This document shows positions 45,195-55,139 of a stretch of 64,000 nt of DNA, piece after piece; within the stretch, counting starts at the first letter, position 1, and every line of letters begins with the position of its first letter. A program made the position numbers and the translations under genes. The notes under the pieces are model-generated. The model saw nothing but the letters and a program-made list of their open reading frames with translations. It searched no databases and was not told the DNA's origin. Origin of the DNA: Cristatella mucedo (taxonomy: Eukaryota > Bryozoa > Phylactolaemata > Cristatellidae); contig WPIO01000020.1 of the NCBI GenBank assembly GCA_009760855.2, positions 5,651,501 through 5,715,500 of the forward strand, given 5' to 3'.

Positions 45195-45400
45195 TCTCCA
45201 TGGCCGCTGAGGTAGCTTGTATTTGATATTCGTCGTAAACCGGGCGTTGCGCCAGCCGACGACTCACACCAACAGTTTATTTCACAGCGAACGGAGTAGG
45301 GAGGAGCACGATTCTCCTTGCCCCTCTCACCCATTGGAGTGCCACGAGACTCCACTGTCACAACAAACACTAACAGCACATCTCGACCGTATATCAGATG
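45195..45400 (-). mobile_element. LTR-like sequence of the gypsy element (right arm)
   Basis: Reverse complement of the left-arm LTR-like stretch: TGTTAGTGTTTGTTGTGACA, GTGGAGTCTCGTGGCACTCC, GAAATAAACTGTTGGTG, then CTGGCGCAACGCCCGG, a plausible primer-binding site beginning TGG. No matching 3' LTR is recognised beyond 41.9 kb. Confidence 0.6.
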
Positions 45401-45912
45401 GAGTATCACGTACAACGATCAGGCGAACTGCCGTCGTTTCAATGAAACCACAGTAATAAGGGCTTTGGATGTTACTAATGTACTCGCAGTTTCAATAACC
45501 GATATCTTGAGTAAGTCAATTATAGGAAAAATAAATTGCAATTATCGAATCGAAAGCTCGTTGAATAGACAGTTCTACTGATTTATAGCTATTGAAGTAT
45601 TAAGGAAAATAAAAATGCAGACTGTGATATGCAGGCACATTAGTTGAACTTGTTTCGTTGTAAGGGGTCATCGGAAAGGACAAGCACTGACGGATTTTAG
45701 GGAAGCGAATTAGCCAGTTATAATAGGCAGCGACAGGTAGGACCTTAAGCAAAGGCCATCCGTTCGTTCCGCTCCGTCGACTCCCACGAACGGCCGGGAC
45801 TGACAGCTTAAATGAGTGTTAAGTGACGGCTAGCAAGGTAGCCTGTGCGGTTAAGCATGCACCAAACACATACGGGAAACGAACCCATTGACAAGCGTAA
45901 TGGATTTTTCGT

Positions 45913-45964
<52 letters not shown>

Positions 45965-46880
45965 AACAGACCTGCTTGTGACAAGTGACAATGCACCCAA
46001 GCCAGCCCTTATGGCGAGAAAAAGCTAGCTGTAGCTGAGGCTGCACTGTTGTGCTTTGGTGGCTAACTGTCTCATCGGTAGCCCAGAGTAGCTAGCAGGG
46101 CGGAGTGTTTAGGTGCTGTGCTACTATGGGCAGGCACAACATAGGCAGACCGAGTCAAGTCAGTAGGGAGTTCGCTGGCTGAGTAGAGAAAGTCTTAGTT
46201 AATAGGCGTACTAAGTTTAGTTTTACAGGAGCTTCAATGATCGTTATTTACACAACTTTCGAAAAAACTGTCTCCCCAGGCCACTTCTAGAGGCGACTGT
46301 GTTGTTGTTGCTTGTTCCGTCGCTGGTTAGCCGCGGTGGCTGGCAGACTGTGAGTTGAATACAAGTGATACGGGTACACGACTGTACCCCGTGTACTTGG
46401 GGTGGGCTGGGGTCGAGAGATCCCGATACAACATCAAAGCAATTAATGATGTTCTAACATTTGGCACGGCATTTCGACCTATCAAGGATGGCGGACACTG
46501 CTAGTGCTTCGTTGAGAAGTAAAATCTCCCTGCCGTAGCCAAGCTATTTGTACCTTTCACTTGCTTGCAGTGTCAACAGCTGTTCCTGGTGAGTGATGAG
46601 TGACGAACCAGCATTAGCTCTCCTGTGCCGTTTTTTTTACTAGCACATGATCGAGGAGTCGCATAACCACCGGCTTAGCCGAGGCTGCATCGTGTATGTG
46701 GTCACTGTGAACTGAGATTTTACCGACGGCGCAACTGGCACTTTCATTGACGGCACATATCGCTGACGGCTTGCCAAGCTCAAATGCCGGGAGAGATCTA
46801 GCCGGATCGGCTTGAGCTAGGGAGTTCCCCAGGATCCCGGAATGTTAGTCTCACTTTAGTTTAGCCGATGTAGGAACCAC
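45401..46880. other. Right palindrome arm, non-coding
   Basis: Parts match the left arm at 34230-34940 in reverse complement, for example ACAGCTAGCTTTTTCTCGCC versus ACAGCTAGCTGTTTCTCGCC, and ATTCAACGAGCTTTCGATTC versus ATTCAACAAGCTTTCGATTC. From about 46070 to 46860 the match is patchy. No gene is seen. Confidence 0.6.
45916..45961. repeat. (GA)n microsatellite
   Basis: About 22 GA units. At the mirrored position of the left arm (34380-34410) only a short CT-rich run exists. Confidence 0.97.
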
Positions 46881-47050
46881 TGTTGATTAACTCTGAGCGC
46901 AGTAAGTGCATACGATCGGCCTCTGAAGCTATTAATTATACGGTCATCACGGTCTTTATGACTTGCGACCCGCAGGTAGCAATTGTTGTGGCCCGAAGGA
47001 GCAGCGGCCGTCAGCTGGGCTTTGTTTACAAACATCACTCCCCTCCTCCT

Positions 47051-47055
47051 ATTGG
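47051..47055 (+). promoter_or_regulatory. Conserved inverted CCAAT box upstream of gene C
   Basis: CTATTGGACAAGAGCCCG lies 285 bases before the start codon and matches the element upstream of gene B in sequence and spacing. Confidence 0.45.
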
Positions 47056-47335
47056 ACAAGAGCCCGCTGGAGGGTCAGGTGGTTCCAAAATCTATGGACT
47101 AGCTCCGTCCTTGACCGACCTTCTTGGAACCTACAGTCATTTCCTGATTCAGCCTGCTCGTGTTCTTACCGACTTGGAATCGCGCTTCATCATTCAAATT
47201 CCCAGGCAGTCTCTGCTCTGCCTTTCTTGCGAGGCTTTCCACAGGCATAGCTGCAGTGTGCAACTGGTGCTCACCCGACCCGGTACCGTACCCACCGGTA
47301 AGCCTGCAGCCCGTACTTTGTATCAGTGGACCAGT

Positions 47336-48643
47336 ATGATCCACTGGCGAGAAGGTGAGCCTGCGGCTGTCAGTTCAAAGTTTTTTACTCTGACAGCCCT
47401 TTTATTGAAGGCTTGTTGCTTTTCGACTGCCGTTAGCCTATTAAGCTCATCGGATTTGTCCAGGTGCTTGAATAACAACATCAACATTAACCTCACAGCG
47501 AATAACTCTTGGCAGTTCGTTCGTGCTGTCGTACCAATTTACCGGCCAGTGACTCGTGCTTGTAAGATAGACATATCGATCTTATCCTCCTACCAAGTTA
47601 CTACTCACACTTTGCCGGCGCCACCCAGGCTGCTTCTGCTAAGGATCGACGGTGTGCAACTTCAGCCGCCAGAGCAAGTCTGTAATGCATCTGCTTCATC
47701 GCTTGTTCTCGTGGTGGAAAACGCCAGGACGGGCTACATATGCCACTTATCCGATGCGGAGTATGTGTGGGCCAGCGAAAAGCTGTCTGTCTACTTGTAT
47801 TTACTGAAGCGCCTTGGTGCTCCAGATACTAATGACTCCTTTACTGTCGCTTTCATAGCACCATCTACTACCAACGTGTGTCAACATAGCTCTAGTAGCA
47901 GTACTTTTGAGGTTAAAGGTGTTCATTATGTATTTGCTCCCGATCCGAAGTATGCCATGATCCTACCGAACAATATCAAATGCTCAGAAGGAAATAACTA
48001 CACAATCAGCGTCGTGGCAGCCTCACCGTCCGACCAGCTCATTCTCACAGTGCTAGCTGCTCCAAGAGCTGAACGCTGTGAACGTCTGTGCTACAAATAT
48101 AAGTGCTTTAGGAATAGGGAAACTTACAGTTTTATAACAAAAGAACAGGTGACTCTTCAATACAGTCTCGGACACTGCCGTCAGGTTGATCAAATTTCTT
48201 CTGGTTTCACTGTGAAAATAGAGATTGGAAACCAGCCCTCGCCCAAGGATACTGGGAATCGCTTGGACGGTGAAGCTGGAAGTGGTTTCGCTCGGGCTGA
48301 CACTAGTTTGATAGCAGGACTATCAGCAGCTGCTGCTGTAGCCTTCATGTCTGCCTTGATTGCAGTTATAGTCGTTATTCGTCGGCATCGTGATGCTGGG
48401 CCGCCCACTCAAGCTCCTACAGCTTCCCCGGTACCAGATCATCCTCTGCTATGTGATGCTTCAAATGCTGATTTCAGTAATGCCGACTCTTCGCGAACGC
48501 AGCCGTCAGAGACGTATAGAAAAGTGCATGTCGTTGCCGAACACTGTGCATCGGGTGATTCAGATGCACAAATACCCATGGTCGAAAATCATCTGTATGG
48601 AATATCTTTCTGCTCTCATTTGGGTACTGCAGAAATTCAATGA
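47336..48643 (+). CDS. Gene C: CUB-like type I membrane protein, paralogue of B without ITAM
   Basis: An intronless frame encodes 435 residues from the ATG at 47336. The frame is open further upstream to 46883. That part is homologous to the B 5' flank but frame-shifted relative to it, so it is treated as 5' UTR. The signal peptide, the ten cysteines, the two CUB-like modules and the transmembrane helix (about 325-347) align with B without gaps up to the IRRHRD stop-transfer. Identity is roughly nine in ten by eye. After PDHPLL (about residue 372) the tails diverge completely. C's tail has two tyrosines (Y394 in ETYRKV, Y421 in HLYGIS), and neither pair forms an ITAM or a clear ITIM. The gene is divergently oriented from B across the palindrome. 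It could be a decoy, an inhibitory partner or an isoform with another adaptor. All of these are inference. Confidence 0.85.
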   Translation: MIHWREGEPAAVSSKFFTLTALLLKACCFSTAVSLLSSSDLSRCLNNNININLTANNSWQFVRAVVPIYRPVTRACKIDISILSSYQVTTHTLPAPPRLLLLRIDGVQLQPPEQVCNASASSLVLVVENARTGYICHLSDAEYVWASEKLSVYLYLLKRLGAPDTNDSFTVAFIAPSTTNVCQHSSSSSTFEVKGVHYVFAPDPKYAMILPNNIKCSEGNNYTISVVAASPSDQLILTVLAAPRAERCERLCYKYKCFRNRETYSFITKEQVTLQYSLGHCRQVDQISSGFTVKIEIGNQPSPKDTGNRLDGEAGSGFARADTSLIAGLSAAAAVAFMSALIAVIVVIRRHRDAGPPTQAPTASPVPDHPLLCDASNADFSNADSSRTQPSETYRKVHVVAEHCASGDSDAQIPMVENHLYGISFCSHLGTAEIQ

Positions 48644-48691
48644 ACTTGGTATCCAAAATAACAAGTATTTGCGTTTTTGTTATACTTATAG

Positions 48692-48697
48692 AATAAA
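48692..48697 (+). terminator. Poly(A) signal of gene C
   Basis: AATAAA lies 48 bases past the gene C stop, followed by another AATAAA-containing stretch (TTAATAAATT) about 10 bases further on. Confidence 0.6.
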
Positions 48698-48709
48698 AAA
48701 TTAATAAAT

Positions 48710-49490
48710 TGGTTTCTTTTTAAGAGAATCTGTTACTACAATATTGTCACAAAATGTCTGCTTCGAAGTGCAGAGACACAGAAACGGTTCAGGAACGAGA
48801 TTTTTGCAGTATTAGAAGAAATTGTATGCTTGCAGTATCTAATGCCGTGGATGTGTTCTGGGTCATTTAGCCGGTTGCGATTTTCAGTAAGTAACGCCTA
48901 GCTTCACCTTCTTTGAGTGAAGACAGAATTTTTCCAACTTCAAGATAAATGACCAGCAGAGCAGAATGCTGTTTGATTGAAAAATTCGCCCGTAAAGCCA
49001 TGTTTTGAATGCTCCATACATTTTTCGTAAGCTTTTATAAAATAACGCACTTTCCTTTGCAATAATTTGAAAGGCTACTTTTAAACCAAAGCTCCATTTA
49101 AGTCGATCCCGAATTACCTATATTCTCTGTAAGTGCTTGTACATAATTACGATCTCGATCAGATATTGTTATAATAACTCTAGTAATACGTTTTTGCATA
49201 TCATAATGAGTGGGCTAGTTCGTTTTCTATTCACTTTATATATTCTTGAAAGGATGTAAATACGTTATCGATACAATTCCCTGTGTTTGAGCAAGTAGGC
49301 AAATACAAGTTTTCTCGTAAAGAGCAATGGTACGACGAACAGGTACTTTTTTTTAGCTTCACTGTAAAGTCTTCAAGTTAGGCGACCTCTCATGCTTTCT
49401 ATGATATTTCTATATGCATTCAATTTATTAAGGACATTGTGATTCAGTGGATTAGGGAACCGTTGAAGTGAAAGAGTGGTTGCAAACAGA
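48710..49490. other. No recognisable feature
   Basis: AT-rich DNA downstream of gene C, with no motif-bearing frame. Confidence 0.45.
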
Positions 49491-49499
49491 TTTGAGGTA

Positions 49500-49990
49500 T
49501 ATTACATGCACCACTGCACGATTTCAGTGATACGATTCGGTAGAAAAAAATGATGTCTGGTTCGGAAATACATTTGATATGTAGGCCAGTGCAAGAGAAT
49601 GAAAAGACGTTCAAGTGAGTGACAGTACTTTAAAGTCATACGTGGCTGGATGGGAGCCGATATAGGTTGAGTGAAAGTTAGTTGTAGTTACAACGTTCAC
49701 CACAGACAAGCCTGGCTGAAGAGTTTTGCAGCAGCTGCAAGCCTGTAATTGCACAGCATTTAAGGCTTGCAAGTTGCTTGTTACAAAAGTCTATAAGTGA
49801 TGTAGAAAACCATTGGAATAACATGGCTCTCTTATCCTAAAATTAGAAAGCCCAATTTTTTAAAATAGTATGTAGCTAAAGGTAGTCAGTCTGAATAGAA
49901 TGGCTAATTTGGTTGCCTCTTGAAATATCATTCTGGGCCTGGCATGCAGATTCCGTATATAGGTTGCATGAGGGGATAGGTATGCAATTT
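49500..49990 (-). mobile_element. L2-like LINE, strongly degraded
   Basis: Minus-strand remnants include the equivalents of ARLVCGERC and LHWLP (GCCTGGCTGAAGAGTTTTGC, CATACGTGGCTGGATGGGAG on the plus strand). No open frame remains. Confidence 0.6.
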
Positions 49991-50019
49991 TTACGGCGTC
50001 TCTTGCTAATGTAATAGCG

Positions 50020-50830
50020 TAGCCAACTCTAGGCTTTCACCAGAACGCCGATAAAACTAAATGTATCTATGCCTTGATCTTTCACAGGTCTTTCAGCCTT
50101 CTATTCGTCAAACTTTTTAAAATCGCTGGCTGCATTTATTGCACACTGTCGCGTTTGGAAAACATCGAGCTTGGTCAAAGTGAATGGTGATAAAATAAAC
50201 TTAATATTTTAGGGCTAAGCTAATGTGATTCAGAAAGGAGAAAACTTTGCTCTAAAAATTGACTTTACTGGTAATCTAACCTGGTATCATTTCACTATTT
50301 GATCAAATCAGCTCTACAGGCCAGTCTGCCTACTTTTATCCACGTAACATAGAACGAATTCAGGTCGACTTAGACAATAATAATGCATTCAAGTTGATCC
50401 ATACATATTTATATATTCCATCTCAACTTCTGTAACACTCTACTACTTTTTCTAGTTCTAGTTCAGCCTGTGCATTAAGGCTCTTACAGCTGGTGCAGAA
50501 CCCTGCTGCTAGGCTTGTCTGTCGTGAGCGTCGCAGGTGTCAAATTACACCACTTCTCACAAAAGCTACGGTCAAGCTGCACATTGAGTTTAAGTTTTTT
50601 CCGCTTAAATTTCGGCCCCTTCATTCTCTAGCTCCAACCTAGCTATCAGAGCAACTCCTCAAAAAGGTTAGGAATCATATCACCCGATCTTCTGACTTCA
50701 GTAGTTTACCTTTGCCGAGAGCCAACGTAAAATCCTTTGTGGACCGTACCACTAGTCCATGTGCTGCTAAAGCCTGGACCCTACTCCCGACTGATGTCAT
50801 GACATTCTCTGTTTTGCACCTGCTACCACT
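50020..50830 (+). mobile_element. L2-like LINE, degraded, plus strand
   Basis: Starts in the RT catalytic neighbourhood (CTAGGCTTTCACCAGAACGC) and continues through LVQNPAARLVCRERR-type sequence near 50495-50530. It reaches AAGCCTGGACCCTACTCCCG near 50770. Frames are broken. Confidence 0.7.
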
Positions 50831-50869
50831 GTAGGGGTCCAAACAAAGGAGCAGATCCTCTACGTCACA

Positions 50870-51632
50870 TTGCTAAAATTCAGGCTTGTTTAGATAAGGA
50901 TACCACATCCAAGTTGGTCCATGCATTCGTGACATCCCGTCTTGACTTCTGTAACTCACTGCTTGCTGGCCTAACGGCATGTGCAATCAGGTGATTACAG
51001 CTGGTGCAAAACTCCGCAGCTAGGCTTGTCTGTCGTGAGCGTCCCAGTTGCCACATTTCACCACTTCTCGTCGACCTTCACTGGCTACCAGTCAAGCAAC
51101 GGATTGACTTCAAGGTTTGGTGGCTCACTTTTAGGTAACTTAATTTTTTGGCTCCAGCCTATCTCTCAGATGTACTCCCCCACCAAGCCAAGCATAGTAC
51201 CACCCGCTTTTCGGAATCCAACAGTCTAGAAATACCTCGTACAAACCTCAAATCCTTTGGAGACCGTGCATTTAGTTCGTATGCTCCCAAAGCCTGGAGC
51301 TCACTCCCGACTTGCGTCAGAACATCCCCTGACGTGACCACATTTAAAAAGAACTTAAAAAACACACCTACTTAGGACATCATTTCGTGGGTCCCTGTGA
51401 TTCATCCTTCATGTGTTTATGCGTGGTGACACTGTGCATGCTGCCACTAACCACATTTGCATGTTGACCCTGTGCATGTCACCCCTAACCATGTTATTCA
51501 TGTTGTTTGTTTATCAAGCATGATATTACTCACCATTCCATTGCATTTTCCTTGCAGCAAATGTAAAGCGCCTAGAGAGAGATTGAGTTCTCTGAGGGCA
51601 CTTTATCAAGTGCATTATTATTATAAGAATTA
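50870..51632 (+). mobile_element. L2-like LINE, well-preserved 3' half
   Basis: Plus strand: AAATTCAGGCTTGTTTAGAT, TTGACTTCTGTAACTCACTG, then APAYLSDVLPHQAKHSTTRF and SFGDRAFSSYAPKAWSSLPT. These are followed by the full 3' UTR and GGGCACTTTATCAAGTGC with a short ATT run. One or two frameshifts separate the coding blocks. Confidence 0.9.
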
Positions 51633-51639
51633 ATCAAAG

Positions 51640-52070
51640 CTGCAAGCAAGCAAGGCTTAAATTCTCTGTACTCGGCTAAAAGGCTTTACCTTCACCAATT
51701 TTATCCATCTTAGACTATATTAAAGACGTTGAAACCCCGGTCTATCTTGAAAAGAAAAAAGATTGTAAGTTGCAGGCTTAGAAGTGATCTATTAGCTATA
51801 CATATAGCTTAGTGATATTTTAATAAGCATCTAAAGGTTTACTTAAGTGCAACTACGTATCGGATGAAGTGTCCACCACTGGTGTATCGGTCGGGCAACC
51901 TGAACAGATTCTCGGCATCATGCTAAGATCCAGATTGGGCCGATATTGGTCTGAGGTCAAAATTTAATGTGATCCAGTATATTTTAAAGGCTTCTCAGCT
52001 GCCAATTAACTATCCGCTCCAAGAAAGCTGCTGATAAAAAGCAGGAAAACTGTCTTAGCTACCGTATAGA
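51640..52070. other. No recognisable feature
   Basis: Intergenic sequence between two LINE clusters. Confidence 0.4.
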
Positions 52071-52074
52071 ATGT

Positions 52075-53480
52075 GCCTTGTAATGAAATGTAATTTATCA
52101 CCGTCTGTAATTCCACAAGCCATAAAAACTAAGTGGGTGTTACGCAGGAGAGTTTTTTTTATAGCGAGCTGACAGCCTAAGCGGCTTTTGGTACGCATTA
52201 GATAGCCAAAAGACTTCATCTCACGCAACAAACAGAAAGTGGGAAGCATAGCAGAGTCAGGGGAGCAGTTGAGGTAGTGAGTAGCATGGAAGTAGCAGCT
52301 CAGGACCGCTGAAAAAGATGAGCCATAGTCGGTAGCAGGAGAGTAGTTGTCATTGCGTAAGAATTGCGGAAGCGAGTTCTACAGTCTAGGACCCGCAGAG
52401 AGCTAAACCAACTGCTCTCCTACTGCCGACTACGGCTCACCCTTTACAGCGGTCCTGAGCTGCTACTTTCGTGCTTCTCACTACCTCAACTGCTCTCCTG
52501 ACTCTGCTATGCTTCCCAATTTCTCTTTATTTCGTGAGACGAAGTCTGTTGGCTACTGAATGCCTACCGAAAGCCGCTTAGGCTGTGAGTTCGCTATACA
52601 AAACTCTCCTGCTTAACATCCACATGGTATTTATGACTTTGTGGAGTTATAGATGGAGATACATTACATTACATTACATAAAGATTCTGTCGCCAACGGT
52701 CTTTAAGAGGAGGAACGGAACAGCTAATGCATTGCCCATACAGGACTTAAGGGCACGAATAAGCTGAAACTGGTGCAGCAGTTCAGCTAGGTACGGAGGA
52801 GCCAAGCCGTGGCGGACCTTGTGGGTCAGTGTAAGAACTTTGCTCTATATCCGTTGCTCAATCGGCAGCCATCCAAGCTCTTTTAGCAAAGGAGACACGG
52901 GGTAAAACCTCTGGGACTTGAAAGCTAGCCCTGAAGCATTTCCATAGCCAGCTGCAGAGGTCTAGCTGCTTTCTTTGGTAGCCCAGCCGAATGGGAATTA
53001 CAATAATCAAGCCGAGACAGAACTAAGGAGCTAGTTACATTGTTTGAAAGCCACTGTGGAAGACAGCTCATAATCTTAGATAAGAATCGGACGTAATGGC
53101 AAGCTGTAGAAGCAGTCTTCAGAATGAAGCTTTTAAAATTTAGGCAGCTGTCAAAAACGCTACCTCAATTTCGAGCACATGGTGATGGCCGCACGACAAC
53201 ATCGCCTATTAGAAGACCAAACCATTTTAATCCAGCAATGTGCTTGGGGTGTTCCATGAGCAGCATTTTGGTTTTAACTTCATTTAGTTTCAAGAAGCTT
53301 TCCGACATACATGATCTCATATCGGCACGGCAAGCATTCAGTTATCATTTACCGCATCAAATCCCGACGGTTTGAATGACAAATACAAATGAGTATTGTC
53401 AGCATAAAAGTGATATCATATTCCATAAGCCTTAATCGCTTTTGTTGATATGCGTGTCATGATTGACGGCCTGGGTCTCG
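52075..53480 (-). mobile_element. ACATT-family LINE split by a nested copy
   Basis: The minus-strand 3' UTR (52075-52400) and coding region (52685-53480) would be contiguous but for an insert at about 52410-52680. Near 53330-53420 the minus strand reads YHFYADNTHLYLSFKPSG, the RT catalytic block with Y-A-D-D mutated to Y-A-D-N. Other remnants match GLAPPYLAELL and TNVTSSLVLSRLDYCN. Confidence 0.8.
52410..52680 (+). mobile_element. ACATT-family LINE 3' end nested in opposite orientation
   Basis: The plus strand reads ACTGCTCTCCTACTGCCGAC, CAGCGGTCCTGAGCTGCTAC, GCCGCTTAGGCTGTGAGTTC and GGAGATACATTACATTACAT. It interrupts a minus-strand member of the same family at the position that corresponds to GGTCCTAGACTGTGG-AAC-type coding. 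TAAA may be a target duplication. Confidence 0.8.
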
Positions 53481-53489
53481 ATAAGCTCA

Positions 53490-54300
53490 GCAGCGTCCCA
53501 TATGCGATCGCACTGTAGATGTGGTTTGGTTTGCTCAACTTATCTACAGCACACGGTACTGGCGTTATCAGCCTTAATTTGCGTAGATAAACTAATAGGT
53601 ATTTCCAGGATCTTTTGAAAGCATTGTAAGGTTTTCTAAAAAAGGAGGCGATTGGTATGACTTGTCACTCAAAGGAAGACGAGTTCTGAAATGTAGCGAA
53701 TATAAGATATTAGCTATGAGAAATGTTAGATATTTTGACGATGAAGTGTTCTCGATACTTTTCTGGACCCTCGAGCCCCCTATAACTCGCAATTCAAAAA
53801 AGTATCCCTACAAAGTCACACGAGTCATCTCTAAAACACTCTACAATAACTTTTCTAGCTCCTTACTATTGCATTGCCGTATTTTGGTTCAAATGCGTAG
53901 TCTTGAGTTTCTAAAATGATGCCCCTTCAACGTTTTTCAGTAACTGGCCTTTATTTGAAAAAATTGAAACATTTCTGCACTTTATTAATTAAAAAATCCC
54001 GCAAAGTATAAGTCAGTGATGATATTTTATTTGCTCGTGCTTGCTCGGATTGGGCATTCCATGACTTAACATATATAATGTACTTTCTTTTCAACATTGT
54101 TGAAGTGTCTAGAAAGAATATTAGTGCCCTAGTAGCACTACTTAAGTCTTTTTATTACTTTTATCCTGATATATACGTCCCTAGTAATTAAAGCGAGAAG
54201 TTCCGCCCTTCAGTCACTCAGAAGATGGTGCATTTCTGTCATGTGGCATATGTACAGTATTGTGTTTCTACTATGACTCAGCAAAGCGAGTCCACAGGCT
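53490..54300. other. No recognisable gene
   Basis: The 85-codon frame at 53662-53919 is unmatched. The sequence is AT-rich. Confidence 0.4.
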
Positions 54301-54304
54301 ATAG

Positions 54305-54333
<29 letters not shown>
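54305..54333. repeat. (TA)n microsatellite
   Basis: About 14-15 TA units. Confidence 0.97.
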
Positions 54334-54336
<3 letters not shown>

Positions 54337-54509
54337 AGTGCATAGTATGGTACAATAAGCTGATCTATATCAAGGTGGTTTAAATATGTCACAGGGCTCT
54401 AACCCCTTCCTCGGTATTCCTAGGTGAGCGCAATAACCCTGGACAAAACCAAGAACCTATAATCCAAGTGGTCCTTACTGAGCTTAAATGTAAGCTGGTA
54501 AGACGATGG

Positions 54510-54780
54510 TAATAATAATAATAATAAACTTGATGAAGCGCCCTCAGAGAACTCAGTCTCTCTCTAGGCGCTTTACACTTGCTCCAAAGGAAACACGATC
54601 GAATGGTGAGTGGTATCATGCTTGATAAACAGCAAGAATAACATGGTTAGGGGTGACATGCACAGAGTCAGTATGAAACAGTGTCAGCACGTATACGCAC
54701 ATAAAGGACGAATCACAGGGACATACTAAATGCTGCCATAAACAGGTGCGTTTTAATTTCTTTTTTAATGAGGATACTTC
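54510..54780 (-). mobile_element. L2-like LINE 3' UTR with ATT tail
   Basis: AATAATAATAATAATAAACT at the left edge, then CCCTCAGAGAACTCAGTCTC and GGCGCTTTACACTTGC. It continues into the 3' UTR to AACAGGTGCGTTTTAATTTC. Confidence 0.85.
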
Positions 54781-54989
54781 GTGTTGGACTTAGCGTAAGC
54801 TGGATGATTATCTTACGCAGTCACTTGATGCAGAAGAAAAAAACTCCTGTGCTGTTTGCACCATCAGTAATTAATAAAATAACATTGTCCATGACGCCTT
54901 TAAATATACAAATAAATTTTTTGAGGAATCGGATGAAGAAACTCTCTTTAGATGGTTTCATCTTCCCCTTGCAGCACTTGTCAATTGGT

Positions 54990-55130
54990 TAACTAAAGTT
55001 TTAGGTGAAACTTTTGCCAAAAACTACTCTGGTGTTTTCTTGCTATTGGCAAATTCTGGTAGCACGAAAACTTTCAAGCAAAATTCCAAAGCATCAGGTC
55101 CACATGAACTGAGGGTTTAGGCTGCAATGC
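54990..55130 (+). mobile_element. Possible LINE ORF2 linker fragment
   Basis: The plus strand reads TFKQNSKASGPHELRV, similar to the K-A-P-G-P-D-G-L segment before RT in LINE ORF2. It is short and isolated. Confidence 0.3.
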
Positions 55131-55139
55131 TTTCATTTA

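Noticed and set aside
46883-47335. 151 extra in-frame codons before the chosen start of gene C
   Set aside because: Homologous sequence upstream of gene B is in a different frame, so it is more likely 5' UTR. The first Met conserved in both genes is at 47336.
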